A DNA stretch of 64,000 nt, from positions 147,896,419 through 147,960,418 of the forward strand of contig OZ020611.1 in NCBI GenBank assembly GCA_963971575.1. Direction: 5' to 3'. Positions 43,108 through 53,899 of this stretch are shown piece after piece. Under the pieces are notes generated by a model, which worked only from the letters and a program-made list of their open reading frames with translations, did not search any database and was not told the origin of the DNA. Numbering within the stretch: the first letter of the stretch is position 1; the number at the start of each line of letters is the position of its first letter. This DNA comes from Liopterus haemorrhoidalis (taxonomy: Eukaryota > Arthropoda > Insecta > Coleoptera > Dytiscidae). The translations under genes and the position numbers were made by a program.

Positions 43108-43117
43108 CATATGGTTA

Positions 43118-44071
43118 TTACCTTATAATAAATATAATAAAGTTAACGGCAGCCAGATTTTGTTCATGGGTTAAAGATATATTTAAAATGTTCGGTGGAG
43201 CAAGTAGTGAAAGTAACCAGTAATTCCGTATTTAAGTTAGAGTAGTATACAGTTAAAAAGATGGAGAGACAATTCTGAGACTTGTGAGAGACAAATAGTT
43301 TTCGAAGTTATTAGTGAGGACTGTAACAGAGCCTCTCAGGTGATAGAGTGATTTTGAATATATGTCTCACTTGGATTAGCTCTTATCATCATAATTGTAA
43401 CTTTAATGTGTAAATAATGTAAAGATTAAACTCGTACTCGTAATTAAAGTAGGTTAGTTAAAATGTTGATTTTAATTGAAAGACCCTTTAAATCCTTCCA
43501 TAAGAATCATAGCAACCATCTAGGCGAATATAAGGGTTCATATCCGAATCCGCTCGCAGATTATGAAGTCGTTATGTGGCAGAGTTTGAGAGATGTATAG
43601 ATTAAGTACAATTGAAGTATATCAATATTATATTCGAAATTAATCAGCTAACCGTGACTTTTATTTATATTATCAGTAGGTTTCCCAAACAGAAGACAAA
43701 ATTTACAAATATTTTAAAACTTTTGCGTTCTAAATATGGCTATGGTACTGAGTACTCTGAGTTCGGCATATTTCAATCAACAAATAACTGACGATTATGG
43801 TAAAATATCAGTTTTTGGTTACTGTTTGGTAATAAATGTTTTGCAATAAAATATGGTTAGTTAGAGCTGGTTTAATTAACCATGATCATATTTTTAATAA
43901 TGAACATTTAGTTTGTCTTTTCTGACTGAAAATTGTCAGTACAAATCAAAAATATCGCACAAAAATATTTCAGTACCTATCATAATTGATTATGGAATGT
44001 TTTTTTATATTTTTATAAATATCTTCTTATGATTAGAAATGTATTTCTGTTTGTCCGACATTTATTTGGTA
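43118..44071 (-). other. FATP intron, unassigned
   Basis: Mixed-composition sequence without recognised repeat or exon. Confidence 0.45.
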
Positions 44072-44080
44072 GATGGAGAG

Positions 44081-45240
44081 CAAGGCTAATAGATTCTAGA
44101 GGTTGTCTCATAGTGCAGCTTATAGAGAGCGCGGGTAGGTATGCGGCGAGGGTAAGCTATGACGTCAGAGCCAGTCCTTGTACTGCAATAAACGTGTTGT
44201 TAGTGTTGTAATAGTTCATTTTTTTCTTCAGTTTTGAGTATTTTCGAAGACTTTTAATAATATTTGAGGATTTATTGTATTGTTCAACTAATTTTAATGA
44301 AATCCAGGGAAGTTTTATTGGAAGTATTAACAAAATCAGATAGAGAATAGTATTTATTTAACTGTCTAACGTAAACGGTTATCTCATTGATGTGATACAA
44401 CAAAGATTATTTATAAGGATTAAATATTTAAATTTAACATATAAAATTATATGTATATATAAGTTATAGCCTGTTTCTTTGGTTTTAAGCGGAACTAGAT
44501 TTTGAATTCTAGTAACTGTTAACGTTTAATTGAAGCCTTTGATCATTTTGTTTAGCAAAACCCAACTTCAAACATTAAAAAAATAGCTTGTGATAACTAA
44601 AAAAAAAAAAAAAACCATTTGGTCCGCTTAAAGGTTTGGAATAGCTTATACTTAAATACATTTTGTTGTTGCGGTAATTTTCATAAAAAGTAAAATAATT
44701 TATGTTGTTTCTATTTGCCCACCTATCCATGTATCATTAAATTAACTAATTACAGCCTTAGGTAACTATTCACTTTTAAATTTTATTAGCAAAATAAAAA
44801 TATTTGTAAATATTAAAAAATACATACAAAATAGCCATCAAATAGCCATAGCCATAGCCATCAAATTATATTTTCAATAATGGTATTAAGTATTAAATGA
44901 ACTGCTTCTGGAAATTAAAAATAATTCTTACTTAAATCAATTTAAATCTAAATGCAAATTACGATTTAATTTTAGGTTTTTCTTTTACAGTTACTTTTAA
45001 GGGAACAATCTTTCAATGTATATTTATGTAATTGGTAATCCTAAAACATTGTAAAATATTATTATTGTTTAAAATAATATTGTTTTTCTTAATTATGTGT
45101 TATTTTTACTATACATGTGAGGTGAAACGCTTATAATGTGTATTACGATATACTCCTAGGACTGGCTCTGACGTCACGGGTTACATGACGTTGCGTAGGT
45201 CATGTCCATATGAGACAACCTCTAGAATCTATTAGCCTTG
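44081..45240. mobile_element. 1.16 kb foldback with 9-bp TSD, MULE-like
   Basis: Ends CAAGGCTAATAGATTCTAGA / TCTAGAATCTATTAGCCTTG; arms of ~110 bp include GAGGTTGTCTCATA and TGACGTCAGAGCCAGTCC. The 9-mer GATGGAGAG is exactly duplicated (44072-44080, 45241-45249). Nine-base duplications and long TIRs are the Mutator/MULE signature. A family A MITE is nested at 44465. No transposase frame. Confidence 0.88.
44465..44650 (+). mobile_element. MITE family A copy
   Basis: TATAGCCTGTTTCTTTGG, TTTTAAGCGGAACTAGATTT, TTGATCATTTTGTTTAGC, ending AGGTTTGGAATAGCTTATA. TATA on both sides suggests a TA-type target. Nested in the MULE-like foldback. Confidence 0.85.
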
Positions 45241-45713
45241 GATGGAGAGAACCAGTTTTGTTTTGGGCGACGGAGCCTTCCAGTAGAGCATGTTACATTA
45301 GAGCAAACAATAAAAGTGCAAGTGAGACAAAAGAGCAAGCGTATATAGGAAATATATAGAAATGTCACAAATATAAAAAATTGTAGTATTCCTCCCGTCG
45401 TTCCCCCTCCTGTTTCCGTCAAACACCATATGCCCGGCCTTAAAACCCCGGGAATATAGAGCGCACTCTAAATACAGCCTCGACCGCAAGACGAATGCAA
45501 TTGGGTGTACTCCGAGCGTCAAATCGAACAAGTTTGAGTGTACAGAACGTGCTCAGACCATTCGGAGTGTCAAATCGAATGTAACCCAATATATCACAAC
45601 ATGTTAAATTTAAATTATGTCGTTTTAATGTGCGAGACGTATATTCATATATTGATAATAAACAAAAATTAATAGAAATGTGTAGAAAGGCAATTGGGAG
45701 GTGTGTGTTAAGT

Positions 45714-46626
45714 CAGTGGTGCGCAAACCGTGGGCCCCAACCCCCAGAGGGGTCGCGAGAAAATTTTTCGGGTCGCCAAATTCGAAGAAATTTATATGAC
45801 ATTAAAAAATATAAGGCTTTTCTTCAATAAGTATCAGGTACCAGTAAAATAGTGATATGAAATTTTATTCTTTATAAAAATAGAACTATATTTTTTTTGC
45901 GAAAACAATTGTCTGTATTAAAATCTCTTTAACCCTTTGTTGCCGGCAGTCAAAAATAATTTCAAATTAAAAATTATTTACAAGTTTTATAAATGGTACT
46001 GTTAAAAGAAAGCTATATATGCAATTATTATTTTATTATTTCATCCCTCCTCTTAGTTACACCCCTGGTACTTGCAAGTACCGTTAGGCTGTGGAGAGGT
46101 AATTTTAGAAGAGAAAATCGATTATATTGTCTTGTTATTTTACGTATTTATTTAATTTTCATTTACGTTATGATAATCACAAAAACAATTTTTCTTATCA
46201 TTACAACATAAATAAATTTTGCATGTTGAACAAATAGAATACGGTCTAGACTGCACTCCATTTATGCTGCAATTTTGTAACATATAAGAATAAAGCAGGG
46301 GATCCCCGAGACCATAACCTTGCTAGCTTTATTTTCTGACGTATCTTATAGTACACAATGGTACTTTGATATACCGTCTAGCAAAAACAATAATTCTTAT
46401 TATACATAGAAAGTAACGGGCGAAAATCAACTGGGTACTTATAAGTACCGTCAGTCAACAAAGGGTTAAACACTCTTTTAAAAACACCTTGTAAGTGCAA
46501 ATCCCAGAAACAATTTCACTTTAACTACGTAGACGATTAAAAAAACGTCTATTGTCTATCCAGGGGTCGCAATAAAATTTTACACAAAATGGGGGGTCGG
46601 AAATGAAAATAGTTTGCGCACTACTG
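45714..46626. mobile_element. 913-bp hAT element with perfect 8-bp TSD
   Basis: Ends CAGTGGTGCGCAAACCGTGG / GTTTGCGCACTACTG, subterminal GGGGTCGC repeats at both sides; octamer TGTTAAGT exactly duplicated (45706-45713, 46627-46634). 380 bp without the nested piggyBac MITE; no ORF. Lies in the last FATP intron. Confidence 0.93.
45933..46465. mobile_element. 533-bp piggyBac MITE nested in hAT
   Basis: TTAA (45929-45932, 46466-46469) flanks inverted ends CCCTTTGTTGCCGGCAGTCA / TCAGTCAACAAAGGG. Palindromic GTACTTGCAAGTACCGT and GTACTTATAAGTACCGT blocks lie at internal positions. No transposase frame. Confidence 0.92.
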
Positions 46627-46634
46627 TGTTAAGT

Positions 46635-47001
46635 AATGGACGAATTCGGCTGGTACAGGAAGAGCGACATGTGTATAGTACAATTCATTCGTTAATATTA
46701 AGAACTATTTATAATTTAATAACTTCTAATAACATTTCTTCACAATTCGGTACAATATACTATTATTTTTTCTATATTAAGCCTTGATATATTCATACAT
46801 TATATAATTTTAAATAAAAAAATATATACTGCTTTTTACTGAGCCAATTATATTAAAATGGTGTAATTATGCAAATTTACGTTTTCTGCAAATCATCAAC
46901 AGGTAGTTTATAAAAATGCGATGTTTTTAAATTAACGGATTATCTTTGCAAGGTATTATTTAATAATGAAACTTGATTTCGTTATTGTTTGTGGTTTTTA
47001 G
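46635..47001 (-). other. FATP intron, AT-rich
   Basis: No feature recognised. Confidence 0.4.
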
Positions 47002-47514
47002 GGTTTTATAGGTATGACCAAAAAACCCTTATACCGTCATTTTGTCGTCTGTCTGTCTGTTCGGTAAAAATTGTAGCCAAACTGCTAAATCTAGGGAGTT
47101 GAAATTTGGCATGCTTATACAACTCTTTGACCCGCACATAGGAAAAATACTAAAACATCTAAAAAACATATCCCCTTAAAAATATAAACATATGTGTTCA
47201 TCGAAAAAAAAAATATTTTTTTAGAATTCTGAGTAGGGTGTCAAATGAAAGCCCTTGGTACGTGGATTAACGAAAAAAAAAAAATTATTTTTGCAAAATA
47301 AATTATTTCGAAGCGATTTTTGCCAAAATTGTGCAAAAAAAATTTTGTCCCACACTGTGTAGCCCAGATTTAAAATAAAAATCTGAAAAAATTCTAAGTA
47401 ATGTACATTGGTGTGAATCGGAATAGTACAACAGGAATTTTTGATCAGATTATGTTTTTGGAAAAAAACGCATTTTTTGTGTTTTTTGCTAATAATGTAC
47501 ACAAGTTATAGCTT

Positions 47515-48036
47515 TGTAACACGCTACACTGGAACGTGTATCCTGGTGTAGTGGTTATGAAACTGGCTTCTCACCCAACTAACTCGATCGAAAGGGATCG
47601 AACCCTGTGGGAAGAGACAATAAAATTTGGTTTTTTTTTTAATTTTTATATTGTTTAAATTATTTTTTCAAAATTTAGTTATATTTTGGCAAAGTTGCAT
47701 TTAATTTTTAAAAACGTAAATTTAATAACCAGTGGAAATTGTTTAAATTATAATTTAATTCTGTTTCAATGTACACGAAATCGAGCGGCGGAGCTTATAA
47801 CAACCAATGGAAGCCATAGGCGCAATTTTTAAAATTCTTAATAAACCTTGCTATATAAAAAAAATACTGCACATATTTAGAAACCTAAATAATGGTATTA
47901 GGCGTTCGAATTAAAATTAACAAAAAAAAATATTTTAAAATAAATTTTGTGTTGGCATCCCAAATAATCATCATTCACTTACTAAATACCTGCAAAACCA
48001 TGAAATGTGTGTAAATTCACACTTCACATCAATTTT
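47515..48036 (+). mobile_element. tRNA-derived SINE, unit 1
   Basis: A box TGGTGTAGTGGTTATGA (47543) and B box GGGATCGAACCCTG (47595), then a ~430-nt body ending in the shared TTCACACTTCACATCAATTT tail. On the plus strand, antisense to FATP. Confidence 0.7.
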
Positions 48037-48084
48037 TAGGGTTTTGTAGGTATGACCAAAAAACCCTTATACCGTCATTTTGTC

Positions 48085-48130
<46 letters not shown>

Positions 48131-48589
48131 TCGGTAAAAATTGTAGCCGAACGGCTAAACCTAGAGAGTTGAAATTTGGCATGCTTATACAACTCGTTGA
48201 CCCGCACATAGGAAAAATACCAAAACATCTAAAAAACATATCCCCCTAAAAATATAAACAAATATGTGCTCATCGAAAAAAAAAATATTTTTTTTTAATT
48301 CTGAGTAGGGTATCAAATGAAAGCCCTTGGTACGTGGATTAACGATCAAATTTTTATTTTTCCAAAAAAAATTATTTTGAAGCGATTTTTGCCAATATTG
48401 TGCAAAAAAAATTTTGTCCCACACCCTGTAGCCCAGATGGTTTAAACTAAAAATCTGAAAAAATTCTAAGTAATGTACATTGGTGTGAACCGGAATAGTT
48501 CAACAGGAATTTTTGATCAGATTATGTTTTTGGAAAAAAAAGCATTTTTTCTGTTTTTTTGCTAATAATGTTGACAACTTATAGTTATA

Positions 48590-49153
48590 ACGGGTGTTTT
48601 TTTTAGAGGTATAGAACTTTAAATTGCAATAAAACAACGATGGATTATTCGATTGACATGAATTTTTTTTTATTCGAAAGATAATCTTGTGGCATTACAT
48701 TAAATCATACCAACAAGACGGCGCAACATGTCACACAGCTCGTGCCACAATCGATTTATTGAAAGACACGTTTGGTGACCGCCTAATTTCACGTTTTGGA
48801 CCTGTGAATTGGCCTCCAAGATCTTGTGATTTAACACCGCTGGACTACTTTCTGTGGGGCTATGTAAAGTCATTGGTCTATGCGGATAAGCCACAAACGC
48901 TTGACCATTTGGAAGACAACATTCGCCGTGTTATTGCCGATATACGGCCACAAATGTTGGAAAAAGTCATCGAAAATTGGACGTCCAGATTGGACTACAT
49001 CCGAGCCAGCCGTGGCGGTCATATGCCAGAAATCATATTTAAAATGTAATGCCACAAGATTATCTTTCGAATAAAAAAAAATTCATGTCAATCGAATAAT
49101 CCATCGTTGTTTTATTGCAATTTAAAGTTCTATACCTCTAAAAAAAACACCCA
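48590..49153 (+). mobile_element. 564-bp Tc1/mariner (DUF4817 group) deletion derivative, long TIRs
   Basis: TA (48588-48589, 49154-49155) flanks ~110-bp near-identical inverted repeats (ACGGGTGTTTTTTTTAGAGG; TTGCAATAAAACAACGATGG; TTCGAAAGATAATCTTGTGG). Between them lies an intact C-terminal transposase segment. The arms are almost identical, indicating a comparatively recent insertion into unit 2. Confidence 0.92.
48700..49049 (+). pseudogene. Tc1/mariner transposase C-terminal segment
   Basis: ~115 codons, no ATG, beginning at the terminal repeat: SYQQDGATCHTARATIDLL contains the second catalytic Asp, WPPRSCDLTPLDYFLWGYVK the third acidic position (Asp), then DHLEDNIRRVIADIRPQM and SRGGHMPEIIFKM before TAA. 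This C-terminus belongs to the insect group whose N-terminus is DUF4817, the domain seen at 26399. N-terminal HTH and first Asp are deleted, so no activity is expected. Confidence 0.85.
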
Positions 49154-49159
49154 TTATAA

Positions 49160-49690
49160 TACGCTAAACAGTAACGTGTTTCTTGGTGCTGTGGCTAAGA
49201 TACTTGCGTTCTGTCCAAGAATTCGTAATCGGACTCATGTTCGAGTCCTACGTGAGGAGACAATATTATTTTTTATTTATTTTTTGCATTTTTATATTGT
49301 TTAAATTATTTTTTCAAAATTTTAATTATATTTTGGCAATTGTTGCATTTAATTTTTAATAGCGTAAATTTAATAACCAGTGGAAATTGTTGAAATTATA
49401 ATTTAATTATATATTTGAATGTACACGAAATCAAAGGGGAGGAGCTATGACTAAAAACAACCAATGGAAGCCATAGGCGCAATTTTCAAAATCTTAATGA
49501 ACCTTGATATATAAAAAAAAAAATACTGCACATCTTTAAAAACTTAAATAATGGTAATAGGCATTCGAATTAAAATTCATAAAAAAATATTTTGTCACAA
49601 AATTTGTTTTGGCACCCCAAATAATCATCATTCACTTACTAGATACCTGCAAAACCCTGAAATGTGTGAAAATTCACACTTCACATCAAT
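49160..49690 (+). mobile_element. tRNA-derived SINE, unit 2
   Basis: Head with A box TTGGTGCTGTGGCTAAGA and B box ATGTTCGAGTCCTACG, diverged from unit 1 in the head but matching it through the body and tail. Confidence 0.65.
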
Positions 49691-49701
49691 TTTTTACTTA
49701 C

Positions 49702-49855
49702 CAGTCATGTCCAATTTGTGTAAAATTCTTACGAAAACAGGTCTCGCATATGATGGAAGTGCTTTCTTACAACTCTCAGCGAATTTATTTAAATCTAATG
49801 TTTCGTCCGTGTCTAAAATAGCGGCCATGCCAGCACGCCCTTCTTGACCGGTAAT
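49702..49855 (-). CDS. SLC27A/FATP-like, exon encoding VYGV...EGRAGMAA region
   Basis: Acceptor TTTTAG (minus, 49861-49856) and donor GTAAGT (49701-49696). 51 codons plus one base: ITGQEGRAGMAAILDTDETL, KFAESCKKALPSYARPVFVR, ILHKLDMT. EGRAGMAA and LPxYARPxFxR are FATP/ACSVL signatures of the C-terminal AMP-binding lobe; they position the fatty acyl-adenylate. Phase 0 at entry and 1 at exit match its neighbours. Confidence 0.93.
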
Positions 49856-49936
49856 CTAAAATTAAATAAGCGTTATTAAAACCAAATAGATCAATTATTC
49901 CCTATTCAATTGTACTCTAAATTTTAAAACTCTTAC

Positions 49937-50094
49937 CTGAACACCGTAAACAATAGCGTCTCTATAGTTAACAACATTACTAATAATTGCTTCAACTTCT
50001 GAAGTTGAAACATTTTCTCCTTTCCATCGGAATGTATCGCCTGTTCTGTCTTTAAAGTATAAATATCCCAGTTCATCAGCCACCAGAATATCAC
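49937..50094 (-). CDS. SLC27A/FATP-like, exon with [13 protein letters not shown] motif
   Basis: Acceptor TTTACAG, donor GTAAGA. 158 nt: [50 protein letters not shown]. The block (S/T)[13 protein letters not shown](S/T)EVE is the FATP/VLACS signature hinge motif, carrying the Asp and Arg that hold the adenylate. Open and in phase with both neighbours. Confidence 0.95.
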
Positions 50095-50553
50095 CTGTAA
50101 ACAATAAAAGCTTATTAGTGATTTGTTATCATACATCTATTGTTACAAGATATCAATAAAATTATTATAAATTTCAATTGCATTCTGCATTTTAACTTAA
50201 ATTAACTCATTTATTCAACAAAAACGTGTATGACAAAATTGTTTAAAATAATAAAAACAAATCTCATTTGCTCTAGTAATTTTTTTTTTAAATTTTGTTT
50301 AGCTGGATGAATATTTGGGAAGTTACGGAACAACACTCTAAAACTAAATTCTTGAAATATCTCATTTTTCACTTATTATTTACTTTACGTCAATAAATAT
50401 ACATATCGGTGTATCTAGATTGAGGAAACGCGATTTTTCTCGAAAACGCGTAAGCAAATTGGGGAAAAAAAATTGATGACCAAAATTTACCCAAATTACC
50501 AGGAGTACAGGATATCAAGGACAACTTTGAATTTGTAATAGTATGTATTATAC
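50095..50553 (-). other. FATP intron
   Basis: AT-rich; nothing recognised before the hAT element. Confidence 0.45.
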
Positions 50554-51309
50554 TAGAGATGGGTCTTTATGAACGAACCGGATCACTGAGCCGGCTCAGT
50601 ACACTGACCAAAGTGACACGGTTCACCAAATTGAATTGAGCCGGCTTACGGCTCACTGCATAGTTTCAAGTTTCAAAGATACATTTGATCGGGCGATTGT
50701 GAGCTGTGACCGGAGTGATCCGGATCTGGATCGATGTCATGTTGAACTTCGCGAAAACTCGGCTTGTAATGTATTATCATAAAGTGTATTTTGTCACAAT
50801 TTGTTGGGCTATTTGAAACTAATAGGCTTAGTCTGTACTTTCTTACAACCATACTATATAAAAATATTAAAAGATTGCCCAAATCCCAGATGTTCGATTT
50901 ATAAGGGCAATAAACATCGCTATAAACTTAACACATCTGGTTTAAAATACAGTAGCTAATAAAGTGAATTGTTTGTTTACTATTAACCCAGCAAAAATGT
51001 TAGATAATTCACTTCTATAGATTTTTATTTTTTTAACTTGTTTATATAATGCAAGAGCCGGACAACTGTTGAAAACTGACCGACCTGTGTCTCGGAAACA
51101 TGTTTACAGTTCATATAATGCAAAGCCGGGGCTGAGCGACGTTCTACCTACATATTGCAAACCAACAAACGTATTGAACGAACGACCGACAACTGACCGC
51201 CCTGTGTCTCGGAAATATGTTTACTTAGCCGGATCAATGAGCCGGCTCAGCAATCTGTACGACCTCCACTGATCCAGTTCCGCAAACTGAGCCGAAATTC
51301 CCATCTCTA
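50554..51309. mobile_element. 756-bp hAT element
   Basis: Ends TAGAGATGGGTCTTTATGAA / TTCCCATCTCTA, with subterminal GAGCCGGCTCA palindromes at both ends. Two internal direct repeats of ~45 bp (CCTGTGTCTCGGAAACATGT at about 51087 and 51203). Interrupted coding frames carry no transposase motif. An 8-bp duplication could not be confirmed. Confidence 0.75.
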
Positions 51310-51384
51310 TAATCGTAATTACTAGATTACAACCAAGAATATGATTTTTTGTTCTGTAAATATAAAGCTGCTCAAAAAATTCTA

Positions 51385-51570
51385 TTTACAGAACGCGGTA
51401 GCTGAAGTTTGATAGACTGGTTACATATCAAAACAACCAAGATCGAATCCTGATTTTACTCGGTTTCTTGCTCCTCTCCAAGTGGAGCCTATAAAACAGT
51501 GGAAACTAATAAAGTTGTTATGTCGTGAAACGATTCTCTGTTAAAATAATCCATGAGAAATGCATCATCA
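51385..51570 (+). mobile_element. possible tRNA-derived SINE
   Basis: CGCGGTAGCTGAAGTTTGAT (A-box-like) and AAGATCGAATCCTGA (B-box-like) ~45 nt apart, ending near an (ATC)n run at 51566-51576. Not matched to another copy here. Confidence 0.5.
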
Positions 51571-51664
51571 TCATCGCTGATTTTAAATAATTAACTGCCA
51601 ATAAAAATCATTACTAACCACAACCAAATCTGGTTACTTTCTAATATAATATTTATGGAACATA

Positions 51665-52351
51665 CGAGGGTCATCTCAAAAATAAGTTACACTATTTTTT
51701 TTAAAAATAAATAAAAGTAAAAAATTAAAAAAAAGTATATTTCGAAAGCTACATATTAAACTTGTTTTTCAATACATTTTTGGTACCGTGGTAAAAGTTT
51801 TTCAATCCAGTGTCCTACCATTCTGCCGCCATACTGGTTAGCCATCTTTCTACTTCTTGTTTCAAATTATTCTTGTTTGTAAAGCGTGTTCCCCCAAGAT
51901 GTTGCTTCAGCTGCGGAAACAAGTGGAAGTCACTTGGTGCAAGGTCAGGGGAATAAGGCGGATGTCCAAAAACATCCCATCGAAACTCCTCAAGCATTCA
52001 TCGTATAATGTTGTTCTCCCTCCAATGAATGATTGGCGCCAACGAGAAACCATTGGCCTGGACATAACGTCTTCACTATAAACACTACACAACTCGCATT
52101 GAATTTCAGTAGCATTTATATTTTTTGCCGTCAAAAAACTAATAACACCACGAACTTCGCAATCGGCGGTAGGAGCAAGTGGAGTCTCCATAGTGGCTGG
52201 AGCTTGGCTGCTTAATCGATCGACGCACGCGCATAGAAATTTTACAGTGCTGCCACTACACCCAGACGCAAATTCCCTGAGACTTCCAGACTTTTCCCGC
52301 CAACCACGCGGATTAAAAAAATAGTGTAACTTACTCTTGAGACGACCGGCG
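51665..52351 (-). mobile_element. 687-bp internally deleted mariner with TA duplication
   Basis: TA at 51663-51664 and 52352-52353; ~35-bp ends CGAGGGTCATCTCAAAAATA and, inverted, CGCCGGTCGTCTCAAGAGTA. Minus-strand ORF 52191-51907 has a mariner HTH (CEVRGVISFLTAKNINATEI, SRPMVSRWRQSFIGGRTTL). Fused to it in another frame, 51997-51815, is the catalytic end GHPPYSPDLAPSDFHLFPQL, the motif with the third catalytic Asp, then KQHLGGTRFTNKNNLKQEV. The middle with the first two Asp is deleted. Lies in the FATP intron in the same orientation as the gene. Confidence 0.9.
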
Positions 52352-52358
52352 TACTATT

Positions 52359-52400
52359 AACCCGAACACGACATACACTTTAAGTATGTTGTGTTCGGTA
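52359..52400. repeat. 18-bp-arm hairpin
   Basis: CCGAACACGACATAC pairs with GTATGTTGTGTTCGG around a short loop; one mismatch. Confidence 0.6.
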
Positions 52401-52790
52401 TCTTGGGATAGAGCTTTTAAAACGAAACAATTTTACTTGAAAATTTTTTAAATATCTTTTACTGTTTATTAAAAATTGTATTTTCTATAACAACTTACAA
52501 TTAATTTTTTTTTTATTTACAAGTGTTCAAAGAGCCTTTAATTTTGATTAAACACTTTTGTATCCTTACTTTGGAGCTAACTGTAGCTCGGATCATTATA
52601 AACATAATTAAACATATTTCACTTGTAAGTCGTACTTTCAAGTTTGTCATCCATTTTGGGTATTAAAGTTTTAAAATTATTTTGAGATGGCATGGGCGAA
52701 AAAAGCAGAAAAGAAATCTCCTTTTACAGCCTTTACAATTATTAATACAGATATATCTTACTGTTATACTACATTATTTTAAATAGTTAC
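52401..52790 (-). other. FATP intron
   Basis: AT-rich, no recognised feature. Confidence 0.4.
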
Positions 52791-53072
52791 CTGATATAAA
52801 TGCAGAATCTCCTATACGGAATACATCATAAACAACCTTCTTTTCTGAAGCCTTTTTATCAACATATCCCAAAAATGCTCGGCTGGGATTATTTGGAATG
52901 ATTTTACCAATAAATACTCCTGGCTCTCCAGGCTTGCATTCCATGCAAAGGCCTTTGGAATCACGAATAGGATCGCCAGACACTGGGTCCACTTTTATTA
53001 TAGATATGGGGTAAACGGAAGGAATGATTCGAGATATAAAACCTACAGCGCCTACTGTATCATCCACGTTCA
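52791..53072 (-). CDS. SLC27A/FATP-like, 94-codon exon
   Basis: Acceptor TTTGCAG, donor GTAACT. NVDDTVGAVGFISRIIPSVY, PISIIKVDPVSGDPIRDSKG, CMECKPGEPGVFIGKIIPNN, FLGYVDKKASEKKVVYDVF, RIGDSAFIS. Matches the FATP pattern GxxGFxSR...YPixlvkvD and CxPGEPGllvgkI, then GDSAFxSGD across the next junction. It lies between the two halves of the synthetase, before the hinge motif. Intact. Confidence 0.94.
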
Positions 53073-53466
53073 CTGCAAAGTAATATTTATAATTAGCATA
53101 TCATAGAAATCTCTGATGACAAAGAAAAGGGTGTTAAGTAAATTACTTAGATATTGAGGAGACGCATTTAAAGAACTCGTTAATCTTAAAATTACCGTAA
53201 AGCTAAAATATGTTTGTTGATTGAATAAACACATATTGAACTATTAAATATATTTGAATGTTTGAATTATTAAACACATCTTTAAATCCGAACAGTTACA
53301 CCACAATAAAACTGATTTTTAAGAATCCACCCCAATATATTTGGAATTAAGTTTTTAAACAAACTTCCATTTATTATTATAAACATGGAAATGAATTTAA
53401 ATATAAAATTCAAAAAATACTATTAAAAGGTCTATTAAAGTATAAATAAATGAAGACGACGAACTA

Positions 53467-53691
53467 TAGGTCGTACATTTTCGAAACAACACATTACGCA
53501 GAAACTATTTTTTGACTGAGAGCTTACTGCGTCTGCGCGCACGCAAAGCAGTAGCGTGTGTATGACTTATTATTTTATTAGTCAGCTGTTTGTTTGGTAC
53601 CTTGTTTGTTTTTCGGACCGCCACTGGTAAAATAGCTGAAGTTCGCGTCGATTTCATGACTCATTGTGTTGTTTCGAAAATGAACGACCTA
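53467..53691. mobile_element. 225-bp MITE, TA-flanked
   Basis: TAGGTCGTACATTTTCGAAA at the left pairs with the right end GTTTCGAAAATGAACGACCTA; TA at both borders. GC-richer centre with TGCGTCTGCGCGCACGCA. In a short FATP intron (53073-53899), so it makes up more than a quarter of it. Confidence 0.85.
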
Positions 53692-53899
53692 TAACTCCAC
53701 AGCAATTAACCAGTAGATTTTTCACTCTCACTTTAAGTTTTATATATTTTATTTGTCGTATGATAATTGTAATAATTTACTGTGTAAGGATCATATTTTT
53801 ATTTTTTATTTTGTATTTTGTTTATTCATATGTTGAACTACTCCAAACATGTATATTACATTTATTGTAATAAAAATTACTATTGTTATTATTACTTAC

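Larger units (their letters stand above)
47002..49690 (+). repeat. tandem pair of ~1.04 kb composite units
   Basis: Unit 1 (47002-48036) and unit 2 (48037-49690, including a 564-bp insertion) align end to end: GGGTTTT(A/G)TAGGTATGACC, AAACCCTTATACCGTCATTT, a GTCTG run (3 copies against about 10), GAGAGTTGAAATTTGGCATG-type block, a tRNA-like head, AACCAATGGAAGCCATAGGC, and the tail TTCACACTTCACATCAATTT. The tRNA-like heads differ much more than the rest. Unit 2 ends 6-10 nt from the splice donor of the FATP exon at 49702. Confidence 0.9.

Noticed and set aside
53664..53870. 68-codon open frame
   Set aside because: Overlaps the end of a MITE and intronic AT sequence; no similarity or splice context.
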